Assembly: GCF_014216315.1 (NCBI RefSeq)
Contig: NZ_CP045702.1
Span: 372,001-436,000, forward strand
DNA: 64,000 nucleotides
From: Streptomyces finlayi
GTDB taxonomy: Bacteria; Actinomycetota; Actinomycetes; Streptomycetales; Streptomycetaceae
Reading direction: 5' to 3'
A model generated the notes under the pieces. The model made no database searches and was not told where the DNA came from. It saw nothing but the letters and a program-made list of their open reading frames with translations. The number at the start of each line of letters is the position of its first letter. The first letter of the stretch is position 1. Of this stretch, positions 8,801 through 15,618 are shown one piece after another. Both the position numbers and the translations under genes were made by a program.

Positions 8801-11421
8801 ACGGCGTGCCGGTGGGCAGCGCGGTCGTTCTCGTCGACAACTCTGACAACCAGAACACCAGCTCCGTAGGCACCTGGACCAAGCAGAGCACCAGCGGTCA
8901 GCAGGGTTACGACCACCAGGTGCATGCCGCGGCCACGGGAACGGACGCGTTCACCTGGAAGCTGAACATCCCGAAGACGGGAAGCTACACCGCCTACGTC
9001 AAGTTCCCGCAGGCGGCAGGGGCCGCGACGACGGCCAAGTACACCGTCACGCACTCCGCAGGCACCACGGACAAGACCGTCAACCAGAACACCGCAGCCG
9101 GCACGTGGGTGCCGCTGGGCTCGTTCACCTTCTCTCAGGGCAACGCGGTCAAGCTGGTGCGTGACACCTCCGGCGAAGCTGACACGGAGAAGCACACCTT
9201 CGGTTACGGCTACGACCTCAACGGCAACCTCACATCGATCGACGACACCTCCTCCGGTGCCAGGATCGACGCCTACACCGTGGCCTACACGGGCCTGAAC
9301 CAGGTCCAGAAGATCACCGAGGCGCTCGCGGGCCAGGAGAAGAAGACCACCTCCTACGCATACGACGCCAACAGCCAGCCCGAGACGGTCGTGCACCCCG
9401 ACCAGTTTTCCAAGTACACCTACGACCTCCGGGATCTGGTGAAGACGGTGTCGGTCGGCAAGACCGCGACCGATACCTCGCCCAAGGTCACCTCGTACAA
9501 CTACAGCGACCGCGGACAGCCCTTGCGGGAGACGAAGGCCAACTCCAACACGGTCGACTACACCTACTACCTGGACGGTGCGCTCAAGGCCCAGGACGAG
9601 AAGAAGCCCAACGGCACACTCGTCTCGTCCCATGTCTTCGCCTATGACGCCAATGGCAGCAAGGCGCAGGACGTCACCCGGAAGATGAACGCCGACAACC
9701 ACTCGTCGTACCTCGACTCCACCACCACCTACGCCTACGACCCCGCCGACCGGCTCTCCAAGTCGGTCAAGACGGGCAACGGGGCGGGTACCGACACCTA
9801 CGTCCACGACGACAACGCGAACGTCATCAGTCAGACGGTCAAGGGCACGTCCTCGACGTTCGCCTACGACCGCAACCGACTGCTGACGTCGACGACGTCG
9901 GGGGCCACGTCCACCTTCAACTACGACCCGTTCGGCCGCCAGGAGTCCGTCACCGCCGGTGGCCAGATCGCCTCGCGGAACGTCTACGACGGATTCGACC
10001 ACGTCGTCGAGTCCCAGCAGCGCGACGGCTCGGGTGGGATGAAATCCACCACCTACGCCTTCGACCCCATCGACCGCACGACGTCCAAGACCGTGGACGG
10101 AAAAACCACCAACTACAACTATCTCGGCCTGTCGGGCGAGGTCCTCACCGAGGAGATCTCCGGACAGCTCACCAAGTCCTACCAGTACAGCCCCTGGGGC
10201 GAACGGCTGTCCCAGGTCAAGCACAACACGGACGGCACCGCCGAGGACGCCTACTACGGCTACAACAGCCGCACCGACGTCGAAACGCTGACCGACAACA
10301 GCGGTAACACCAAGGCTACATACGGCTACACGGCGTACGGCAGCGACGACTCGTCCGAGTTCACCGGTATCGACAAGCCGGACGCCGCGAACCCGACGAA
10401 GGACCAGTACAACTCGTACCGCTACAACGCCAAGCGGTGGGACGCCCAGTCCGGCACTTACGACATGGGCTTCCGCGACTACAGCCCGGGGCTCAACCGC
10501 TTCACCACCCGGGACATGTACAACGGCGCTCTCGCCGACATGGGGCTCGGCAGCGATCCCTTCACCGGCAATCGTTACGCCTTCACGGGTGGCAACCCCA
10601 CCAGCAACGTGGAACTCGACGGGCATCTCGCCTTCCTCGCCATCCTGGCACCGGTGATCGTGGTGGCCGCGGTCGTGGTCGTGGCAGCGGTGATAGCCGC
10701 GGCGGTCTACACGGTCATCGCCGATACGGTGAAGAAGATCGAGGACAAGGTGGAGGACGCCGCCGAGTCGAGCCCGGCACCCAAACCCGCACCCAAACCC
10801 GCACCCAAACCGCGAGGTACCGGTGACGGTGACGACGACGATTCCAGCTGCGGATGGGTTCAGCACGGCGCCCAGGACGCGGCCAACGGGAACCGCGCTA
10901 CCAGCGTGAGCGCCTGCCTCGACAAGGACTACCTGTCCACACACAAGGGCTCGGCGACGGCCGTCGAGACCGTGGCTCCTCCGGGCTACAGGTGGGCGCA
11001 GCGTGTGGCGGGACACCTCGGGGCATCTCCACGCACGAACATCAACGCGTGCCACCTGCTCGGTAACCAACTGAGTGGCTCGGGTACAGATCTGAACAAC
11101 CTGGCCACCTGTGCCCGAGGCGCCAACGACTGGCAGACCGGATCTAGCCAGAAAAGCAACAATATGAAGAACTACGAGAATCAGGTCGCGAAGGCCGTTA
11201 ATGCCGGCGGCCAGGAAGTCATGTACTCGGTGAAGGCGAACTACATTGGCAACCGGACGGTCCCCAGTAGTTTCACCCTCACGGCATACGGAACGAACCC
11301 AGACGGCACCCCTGGCATCCGTCTCGACGAGATCATCCCGAACACCCTGCAGGGAAACAACCTCGGGATGTACAACCATCACACGACCGGCGAACCTGTT
11401 CCCACTGGGTCCACGCCGTGA
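2818..11421 (+). CDS. Secreted RHS/YD-repeat polymorphic toxin with C-terminal nuclease-like domain
   Basis: Giant exported protein of about 2,867 residues. Order seen: signal peptide (ACLVVSAVASTLLPQVAYAA); an acidic linker; a DNRLRE-type domain near 330-645 with a golvesin-like domain inserted in it; an FnIII-like stretch; a second DNRLRE domain at about 760-950; tens of YD repeats (TYTYDRTGHL, YEYDNVGNPV) at about 1230-2505, interrupted by a second golvesin-like domain at about 2000-2120; the RHS core (FRDYSPGLNRFTTRD, GNPTSNVELDGH); a hydrophobic segment (about 2604-2638); a PAPKPAPKP linker; and a variable tip of about 190 residues. The tip carries INACHLLGNQLSGSGTDLNN and later ENQVAKAV, matching DNA/RNA non-specific endonuclease toxins, with His about 2746 as the likely catalytic residue. 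RHS shells encase the C-terminal toxin. I chose the ATG at 2818 because it puts the signal peptide at the N-terminus. Confidence 0.85.
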   Translation: MKGMALKVRFGRAAACLVVSAVASTLLPQVAYAAEVSGDDGEGIVDAFTAWFSDDEDEDDENKPKKPYTGGNPTLPSREKLPAGKAAPKAKRIAELTGRRTANERFWQLSDGRVQAEVSVTPTGYRAGKSFKDIDPTVRPTDAKGFALANTTNAARSWFGTDAERLLRFEADGHTVTLGLEDAGKLAPVAEGNTVTYKNAVAGADLSYVVGPGQVKENIVLAERPAGPVSFTFTVDAGGLTPKAAKDGSVSFYGDAPNPVLVIPAAFMTDANKNAAGAYGTGYSSAVEQRLTKAGKGWKLTVTPDAKWLAAKERQYPVTVDPTITIAPTPTTAQDVMISSDGPASNYNDNWRLSVGNTTTGSSRALLRFPLGTVPAGTKLDSADLKLYYDQTHTAGDTEVQLEAHRATQPWTEAGATWNSANTFTGELSGTSVVVDDGDTGRTAAVGAWPASGNTAYTQYAVNTDYLYNKDSVAGDSYSWQPSLPEDGDYQVEAHYVPAVDRATNAPYTVTYSGGTKAYSVNQQAGSGGVWKTLGTHPFKAGTLGKVVLGDGPASTTTTVLADAVRFTKGGVATKKPGELNTWHTFPVTKTVQSWIDGTNTNNGFVIKAGDESANGPKGGPRYEGSEFGYAGESANYPKLVLTYGRQGVDLAAPTTIHDTGAVLNWSTYTDPSAVSTDDDLVEYQVHRSINQTFTPSAATMVSPIAPGTTSFTDTTAVPTKADDADPFGRAYYYMVAVKTKDRQVLGAQTQLVRLPKAGRTTKVLEASADTTLSSAEPALPHDTLTEGVPQNWISAGNNSVTYGNTRALLKFPQLGIPATARVLDATVRLWGTQTSQDTTGAVYELRPLTRDFDETATWAKANATTTWTAPGGDVGAVVSDNGSKTNDPARHDWNVTSLAQSWVSTPTSQKGVAIKMANEAVKQERTLFLSSEGNEPKLRPKIVVTYIDSTTASTYFAPQTPARMTPNTTYTVDFNLTNTTTTTWKATDQVLTYKWALPDGTDVTTGGNQIQTALPRDVAPGDSVSLQAQVKTPINSDSGNKRTDYALTWDVYNKTNSTWVSGTSGIPGLKQNVAVEDPTSNQLGLEKFSSYTGKNTGAGSTVMNNTASGNSVWSYNAFSNPGRGLTTFARFSYNSLDTSDTVLGAGWSGQAAGPIRLGAPLELHPKPHPTEIRLPDGDGTTHVFAKQADGSWKAPAGVHYRLEAKPGLDCTPLKDPIPDAWTMTRPDGTRFLFGCDGYMTSIVDKNGNTQTYTYEERKSNNKPTKFLKYITDPAGRQSLTVEYYTKGEAGPKVDDHIKSMTDISGRKVTFEYSDKGLLTKLTDGAGSTQPKVFGFEYDATQGNKNVKLVKVTDPRGKNTGLAYHAPQAGDDPKYHWWTKAITDRLQNTTTFAYSPNPTNAKFTNARVTDAENHATDYVTDDFGRPVLTTNSKAQTVKLSWDADNNVTYLEENNGAKTAFCYDQKTGYPLWQRDAEANKAGIPAPSDCAPGVYPANAQKYEYQPGLDGFSANLYRKTSPEGRTWQFGYDTFGNLTTVTDPKGLATAAVLDDYTTKHEYDTYGQPTRTTDANGNASTNSLFGPTGYPEKTTDALNNATAFVYDERGQVTQATDPLGKKTTQTYDVYGRPMASTAPKDQAAGVLITTPAPVFDANDNVTTVTAPHGAVSTAVYNAADQVIAGTAPRDSATAPERTTTYTYDRTGHLRTTTEPKGTTTAADPNDYITTHNYDEIYQLTSVVNAVGDKVSYEYDNVGNPVTVIDPKKNATADTTDYTSKTAYDLNRRVTTVTDALGKSTSSTYDKDSLVVATKDVDNNETLVTYDERGAKTQVQTPHTGTSPNVTYRTTKYEYDQVGNATKVITPRGVETAAADDFTARTEYDKLNRPVKQFQPYDPADPRYNSPNVYTQTFYDKVGRVSTTSTPPSEGQTVRNNATYTYFDNGWTKSTTDPWDIVTTYDYNDIGAQTSRTITSAGGSSSRTMGWSYYPNGKLKSKTDDGVPVGSAVVLVDNSDNQNTSSVGTWTKQSTSGQQGYDHQVHAAATGTDAFTWKLNIPKTGSYTAYVKFPQAAGAATTAKYTVTHSAGTTDKTVNQNTAAGTWVPLGSFTFSQGNAVKLVRDTSGEADTEKHTFGYGYDLNGNLTSIDDTSSGARIDAYTVAYTGLNQVQKITEALAGQEKKTTSYAYDANSQPETVVHPDQFSKYTYDLRDLVKTVSVGKTATDTSPKVTSYNYSDRGQPLRETKANSNTVDYTYYLDGALKAQDEKKPNGTLVSSHVFAYDANGSKAQDVTRKMNADNHSSYLDSTTTYAYDPADRLSKSVKTGNGAGTDTYVHDDNANVISQTVKGTSSTFAYDRNRLLTSTTSGATSTFNYDPFGRQESVTAGGQIASRNVYDGFDHVVESQQRDGSGGMKSTTYAFDPIDRTTSKTVDGKTTNYNYLGLSGEVLTEEISGQLTKSYQYSPWGERLSQVKHNTDGTAEDAYYGYNSRTDVETLTDNSGNTKATYGYTAYGSDDSSEFTGIDKPDAANPTKDQYNSYRYNAKRWDAQSGTYDMGFRDYSPGLNRFTTRDMYNGALADMGLGSDPFTGNRYAFTGGNPTSNVELDGHLAFLAILAPVIVVAAVVVVAAVIAAAVYTVIADTVKKIEDKVEDAAESSPAPKPAPKPAPKPRGTGDGDDDDSSCGWVQHGAQDAANGNRATSVSACLDKDYLSTHKGSATAVETVAPPGYRWAQRVAGHLGASPRTNINACHLLGNQLSGSGTDLNNLATCARGANDWQTGSSQKSNNMKNYENQVAKAVNAGGQEVMYSVKANYIGNRTVPSSFTLTAYGTNPDGTPGIRLDEIIPNTLQGNNLGMYNHHTTGEPVPTGSTP

Positions 11422-11439
11422 TACCAACACGCGAAGAAA

Positions 11440-12057
11440 GTGGTGACTGACGTGGCAGCACTAGAGGCACTTCGGCAGCTGATGCCGCCCACGGCCGAAA
11501 GCGACACGTCGGTCGACTGGACACGGATGAGCGAGTCATGGAGAAAAGAGTTCCCATCGGATTTTCGGCACTTCATCGCAGTATACGGAGCGGGAGCGAT
11601 CGAGAACTTCTTGGAAGTCCTCAAGCCCGAGCCGAGAGGGGCTGAACCTGGCCCTGATGCGATGCTCATGGAGACAGCCAACGCCGAGAGCGCCTGGGCC
11701 AGAGAACCGAAGTCGGTTGAACTGCTCGACACAACGCCTGCGTTGATTGCATGGGGGGTTGACTCCAGTTCGGACCTCCTGTGCTGGGATGCCTCAGATG
11801 ACAATCCGGAGCTGTGGCCGGTCCTGGTTCGCAGCAGGGGCGACGATCTGTGGAGTCGCTACGACTGCGGGATGGTGGAGTTCCTCGTACGCGTGATGCG
11901 AGCAGACTTCGCCCACTGCCCCTTGAGTGACGTGTCTCTTTGGGGCGTAGACCAAGCGGCCTTCCTGAACCAACGTGAGGAACAACGGCTATTGAAGGCC
12001 GGCCTGGATCCATGGACCGGCGAACCAGACCCATTTGCCGGCATGTTCGGGGACTGA
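11440..12057 (+). CDS. SMI1/KNR4 (SUKH)-like immunity protein
   Basis: Protein of about 205 residues starting 18 nt after the toxin stop. Features fit the SUKH fold: an N-terminal helix with WRKEFPSDFRHFIAVYGAG (the family's LP.dyr.f...yG pattern) and a conserved acidic middle (IAWGVDSSSDLLCWDAS, then WPVLVRSRGDD). SUKH proteins are common cognate immunity proteins of nuclease polymorphic toxins, so position and fold both point to protection against the RHS tip. The start is ambiguous among GTG at 11440, 11443 and 11452; GAAGAAAG at 11432-11439 best serves the last. No membrane segment, so it would act in the cytoplasm. Confidence 0.8.
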   Translation: MVTDVAALEALRQLMPPTAESDTSVDWTRMSESWRKEFPSDFRHFIAVYGAGAIENFLEVLKPEPRGAEPGPDAMLMETANAESAWAREPKSVELLDTTPALIAWGVDSSSDLLCWDASDDNPELWPVLVRSRGDDLWSRYDCGMVEFLVRVMRADFAHCPLSDVSLWGVDQAAFLNQREEQRLLKAGLDPWTGEPDPFAGMFGD

Positions 12058-12126
12058 CCGACAGGGGCGATTCACGCTTGCCCCGTTCCACATGAGTCGC
12101 CACGGCGGCTGAACAGTGATTCCGAC

Positions 12127-12199
12127 AGACGGGGCCCCTGACCTCTGTGTCCATGTTCTCGACATGCGGTGCACTGAGGACAGGGGCCCCTTTTGTCCG
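12127..12199 (+). terminator. Long hairpin, probable terminator after the immunity gene
   Basis: GGGGCCCCTG at 12131-12140 pairs perfectly with CAGGGGCCCC at 12181-12190. The stem extends on both sides with a few mismatches and is followed by TTTT at 12191. It lies about 70 nt after the immunity gene stop and would end the toxin-immunity transcript. Confidence 0.65.
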
Positions 12200-12692
12200 T
12201 CAGGGGACGCACGGATTCTCCAAGCTCAACCGGCACGCCCCTGTGTTGTGCACGCCCTAGCCAAAACAATACTAACCAGACGATTTCGGACTGCAATAGT
12301 CAAGGTGAGACCGGAGGTGAACCGCTCCTCCAGGGTGGGGTCGGCTTCGATCGCCTGGGTTTGAGGCTGTTCACGGAAGGCGGCAACGGCTGCTTCCCTG
12401 GAGTATTCGGGTTCCAGGGTTCTGACCCGACATGCGAAATAACCGGTGTCTACGCCGCACCCGTCCGGGAAGCCCAAGCCCTCGACCTCGCCGACGATGT
12501 TCCGGCCCTGTGATGGCTTCGAACGGACTGACCGCTGCGGGCAGCGGCCTTCCACCCCATCCTGCCGCTGCTCGTCCTCGGCACGGGCTCCTACGACGGC
12601 GGCTACTTCTTAGAGTGCGGAACGTGAGCTCTTGTCCGTTTCGTAGTTGAGGTTGGGGAAGGATCGCTGGTCGCGGGGCGGGGGGCTGGTCC

Positions 12693-13115
12693 TCAGGCGC
12701 CGGGGCGGGCGAACAGGCCGGATTCGGGTTCGATGAGGATGCCGCGGCTGACCAGGCGTTTCAGTTTGGAGCGGATGCCTTCGGTGTTCTTCGGGAGGAT
12801 CGGCAGGTCGAGGGCCTGGCAGAGGTCGCGGGCGCGCATCGGTCGGGCCGCGTCGGCCAGGGCGGTAAGGATCTGCTGGTAGGCGGGGTGGTCCGGGATG
12901 TCAGGACGCTCCGGATCGGCGGTGGGTGAGGGCAGTGAGAGAGCGAGGAGGGTCTTGCGGGTGATGCGCAGGTTCTCGCTTTCCGCGTCGATCTCGCCGA
13001 GCTGGCGGGTGAGTTCTTCGATGCGGGCCCGGAACTGCTCGGCTTGGCCGACCAGTTCGCGCTCGCGAACCTTGATGTGTTCCAGGATGTCTTTGACCTG
13101 TGGGTTATCGCTCAT
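12693..13115 (-). CDS. Passenger/accessory protein of the IS5-type element (coiled coil plus winged-helix-like)
   Basis: About 140 residues, starting MSDNPQVKDILEHIKVRERE. A long amphipathic coiled coil (about residues 5-55: ELVGQAEQFRARIEELTRQL) is followed by a linker and a C-terminal domain (MRARDLCQALDLPILPKNTE, then LKRLVSRGILIEPESGLFA) that reads like a winged helix. Its ATG overlaps the transposase stop as ATGA, so it should be translationally coupled. It lies inside the terminal repeats. Most IS5 elements carry only a transposase. Its role is unknown; DNA binding, transposition control or target choice would fit. I chose this start over upstream in-frame codons because of the overlap. 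Confidence 0.7.
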   Translation of the reverse strand: MSDNPQVKDILEHIKVRERELVGQAEQFRARIEELTRQLGEIDAESENLRITRKTLLALSLPSPTADPERPDIPDHPAYQQILTALADAARPMRARDLCQALDLPILPKNTEGIRSKLKRLVSRGILIEPESGLFARPGA

Positions 13116-13942
13116 GCGGTCCTCCAGGAGGCGATGGTTCGGCCGGTGAGGCGGCGGCTCATGACGGAGGTCATCGCCCACAGGACGCGGGAGCGGGAGG
13201 AGGCGGGGCGGTGTTCGTAGTCGCGTACGAGACGGCGGTAGAACATCAGGATCCCGTTCGTCTGTTCCACGATCCACCGCTTGGCCTGCGGAACGAAGCC
13301 CTTGTCGTCCGGGTTGCGCTCGACGATCTCGACGTCGATGCCCACGTTCTCGCCGTGCTCGACGACCTTCTTCTTGAATCCCTGGTCGACCAGGGCTTTA
13401 CGCACCGTGTCGGTCTGTGCGGCCACGCCGCCCAGCAGCGCGATACCGGCGGTGTTGTCGTGCGCGCTGGCCGGCAGGACGGCGACCGCGACGACCAGGC
13501 CCAACACGTCCACGGCCAGGCATCTCTTCCTGCCCGGCACCTTTTTCGCGGCGTCCCGGCCCGTCGTCGTGGCCGGGACGCCGACGGCCACGTGGATGCT
13601 CTGCGTGTCCAGGACCACCAGGCTCGGGTCGGCTAATCGCTTCCGCTTCTCCCGCAGCTGCCAGCGCAGCAGGTCGTGAAGGTCCTGGTCAGTGCCCTCG
13701 TCGCGCCAGAGGTAGAAGTAGTACTTCACCGCTCCGGGCGGGGGCATGTCGTGGGGCAGGAACTCCCACTGACATCCCGTGCGGTTCTGGTAGAGGATCG
13801 CGTTCACGATCTCCCGCATCGCGTACTTCCCCTGATGCCCGCTGACCGACGGATGCCAGGCCTTCCACGCCGTGATCACGGGTTCGACGAGCTCCCACTG
13901 CTCATCGGTGAGATCGCTCGGGTACGGCTTGCGCATGCTCAT
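13112..13942 (-). CDS. IS5-family DDE transposase
   Basis: About 276 residues. The N-terminal DUF4096-like part (YPSDLTDEQWELVEPVI, RTGCQWEFLPHDMPP) is typical of the IS5 group. The DDE core shows the first aspartate in LVVLDTQSIHVA, the second region at LAVDVLGLVVAVAV, and the glutamate in RWIVEQTNGILMFYRRLVRDYE. The length is normal and the frame unbroken. Starts at 13936, 13942 and 13954 are all possible; none has a strong ribosome binding site. The stop overlaps the passenger gene start by four bases. Confidence 0.88.
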   Translation of the reverse strand: MSMRKPYPSDLTDEQWELVEPVITAWKAWHPSVSGHQGKYAMREIVNAILYQNRTGCQWEFLPHDMPPPGAVKYYFYLWRDEGTDQDLHDLLRWQLREKRKRLADPSLVVLDTQSIHVAVGVPATTTGRDAAKKVPGRKRCLAVDVLGLVVAVAVLPASAHDNTAGIALLGGVAAQTDTVRKALVDQGFKKKVVEHGENVGIDVEIVERNPDDKGFVPQAKRWIVEQTNGILMFYRRLVRDYEHRPASSRSRVLWAMTSVMSRRLTGRTIASWRTA

Positions 13943-14218
13943 GCCACAACCCAAGCGAACCCCGAACGCCTGACCGGCAGCGATGCCCCAACGTCACACC
14001 ATCGAGCGATGACAAGCCGGACGGAAGGTCACGTACCGCACTCTTAGAGGGCGAGATGGTCCTCCTCGACCTCGCGTCGGGGATCACCGACCCTCTTCGC
14101 GGACGACTGCCGACGGGAGGTCCGTTCCCTGGAGTGGATGGACGCCCACACCCTCCGACTGAGCTGCCCCGAGTTTCGTAGCGGCCGGTTTGCGTCGTTT
14201 CAGACACCCCATGTCGTT

Positions 14219-14577
14219 TGAGGTCAAGCGGCATGAGGTTGGGCGTGGTGCGACCAGGCGGTCGCTTCGCTGTAGTGGGTATGGGCTTCGCCCCGCGGAG
14301 AGACCTGCCGTGACACGCAGAACCCCCATCGGCACCTACCGACGGGGGTACGCATCTCTCACATCGCTCTCACCAACACCGCGGACGCTCCTGGATCACA
14401 GCGGCGTGACCTGCACCTACGTGCATTACCTAGACCATCGTGAACAGCACAAGACACGATCTACAACCTGTGCCATGTGGGACCGGAAACCGCCAGCGTC
14501 TGCCGCAAAGCTCCGTCAGCCGCCTACGGGGCGGTACGGCGCGCTGAAGTTCCCCCCGCGAACTGGACAGCGGGTGT
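14219..14577. other. Gene-poor interval with one hairpin
   Basis: No reading frame here looks coding; compositional and frame signals are weak on both strands. It contains the hairpin at 14322-14350 and otherwise looks like decayed sequence between two mobile elements. Confidence 0.5.
14322..14350. terminator. Hairpin, possible terminator
   Basis: ACCCCCATCGG (14322-14332) pairs with CGACGGGGGT (14341-14350) around a short loop, with one mismatch. No active gene ends nearby on either strand, so it may be a relic. Confidence 0.35.
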
Positions 14578-14978
14578 TTACGCTGCCGGGGCGAGGTTCT
14601 GCCTGAGCAAGGATCTCGTTTCGAGTGGGGTGACGTACCCGTACTCGGGATGCCGACGGAGCCGGCTGCGGTTGTACTCGACCTCGACGTAGCGGAATAC
14701 GTCGGCCCGGGCAGCCTCGCGGGTCTCCCACATGCTCGTCCCGATCTCCGCTTTCAGGATGGCGAACCAGCTTTCCGCGGCGACATTATCGTAACAAGAG
14801 CCGACGCGTCCCATCGACTGCCGCATGCGCAACTTGCCTATTTCGGTGCGGAATTCGTCACTCGTGTATTCGCTGCCGCGATCCGTATGCATGATGCAAC
14901 CGTGCTCCAGGCCCCCACGCCCGGCCGCCATCCGCAGGGCGGCGACCGGCAGCTCGGCGCGATGGTGGTCGGGTAGAC
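14578..14978 (-). pseudogene. IS3-family OrfB, N-terminally truncated
   Basis: C-terminal half of a second, different IS3 transposase. The frame starts abruptly near 14978 (DHHRAELPVAALRM) and keeps the second catalytic aspartate in MHTDRGSEYTSDEF and the glutamate in YDNVAAESWFAILKAEI, ending with the usual VEYNRSRLRRHPEYGYVTPL. The HTH part and first catalytic aspartate are missing. There is no OrfA and no recognisable opposite end, so it is a dead fragment. Confidence 0.8.
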
Positions 14979-15618
14979 AACTTCATGACGTGATCCACCG
15001 GTACAACGAGGTCGGCCTGGACGAATCCATGCAGACCGAACACGAAGGTCCGAAACACTCGCGGTGCAGAGTCAACGAACTGGTGGCACGTCAGCCCATC
15101 CTCCTGGTCAGTCCAGTAGGAATCTGCGCCACGGCAGACCACGAATCCACCTCACTCTGACATCACCAACGACGCGTTGGGCGGCATGGGTAGCGACTTA
15201 GCTACCGCCCCGTCACGGCCTATGTCCCCGGCTTTCAAACGGGGCAGCATTGTGGGATCACCACAACACCCTGTTCCGCCTAGGTGAGATCCCGGCCCCT
15301 GGTGGGCCATGCGCAAGCACCCCGCGTTCGCTCAACTGCCACGAGTCAGGAAAAGCCCCAGCCCCAGGTGCCCAGTCCGCTCATCACAGACAGCAGACCA
15401 GCTAGACCATGCCGCGACAGCGCCTGACACTCCGTCAGCAAAGTCAGCATTGGGTCAGCATCAGGTCTACTAAAGCTGCTCGCACACGACCACGCTTTGG
15501 AATCCCGGGCACGTGCGGCGGAAGCTTCCGGAGAAGCGCTGGACCGATTCCGCTTCTGAGCATGGGACCGAGCTGCAGCGACCAGGAGCGCGCCCGGACG
15601 CGGCCACATCAGTGCAGC
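14979..15618. other. 640-bp interval without a supported gene
   Basis: I find no convincing gene, tRNA or complete mobile-element end. A small hairpin (GGTAGC-GACTTA-GCTACC near 15187) is present. A minus-strand frame at 15346-15609 is Ser/Ala rich with no family signature. It probably marks the edge of the IS-rich island before the conserved pirin gene. Confidence 0.5.

Larger units (their letters stand above)
12613..14043 (-). mobile_element. IS5-type insertion sequence, complete, with TTA target duplication
   Basis: A 1,431-bp element. Its left end starts GAGTGCGGAACGTGA at 12613, and the complement of the right end at 14043 starts GAGTGCGGTACGTGA; similarity continues imperfectly for about 27 bp. 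TTA directly flanks both sides (12610-12612 and 14044-14046), as expected for IS5-type insertion. It contains two overlapping genes on the minus strand, the transposase and a passenger. Reading frames and both ends are intact, so it may still be active. Confidence 0.85.
12520..14218 (+). pseudogene. Unknown gene split by the IS5-type element and frameshifted
   Basis: The left flank up to 12612 reads AFHPILPLLVLGTGSYDGGY. Removing the IS and one TTA copy joins it in frame to the right flank at 14047, giving GSYDGGYFLEGEMVLLDL. A frame change near 14100 is needed to continue as REVRSLEWMDAHTLRLSCPE. Upstream of about 12535 an in-frame TGA shows the gene was already decayed. The pattern resembles a beta-propeller-type blade (inference only), and I recognise no family. 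The element therefore landed in an old coding sequence beside the toxin-immunity pair. Confidence 0.55.

Noticed and set aside
6500..10330. Highly repetitive DNA that might suggest a CRISPR or satellite
   Set aside because: The repeats are imperfect YD motifs within one open frame with codon-level variation; there are no fixed repeat and spacer lengths.
8788..11430. Long open frame of 880 codons on the minus strand opposite the RHS gene
   Set aside because: It mirrors the third-position GC pattern of the plus-strand gene, has Val/Gly/Arg-rich composition and no motif, so it is a shadow frame.
12226..12555. 109-codon minus-strand frame upstream of the IS5-type element
   Set aside because: It overlaps the pseudogene region, has no clear motif or ribosome binding site, and the plus strand better explains the part near 12520-12612. 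A relic of a small gene cannot be excluded.
14858..15142. 94-codon minus-strand frame upstream of the IS3 fragment
   Set aside because: It overlaps the transposase remnant in another frame and shows no HTH or OrfA pattern.
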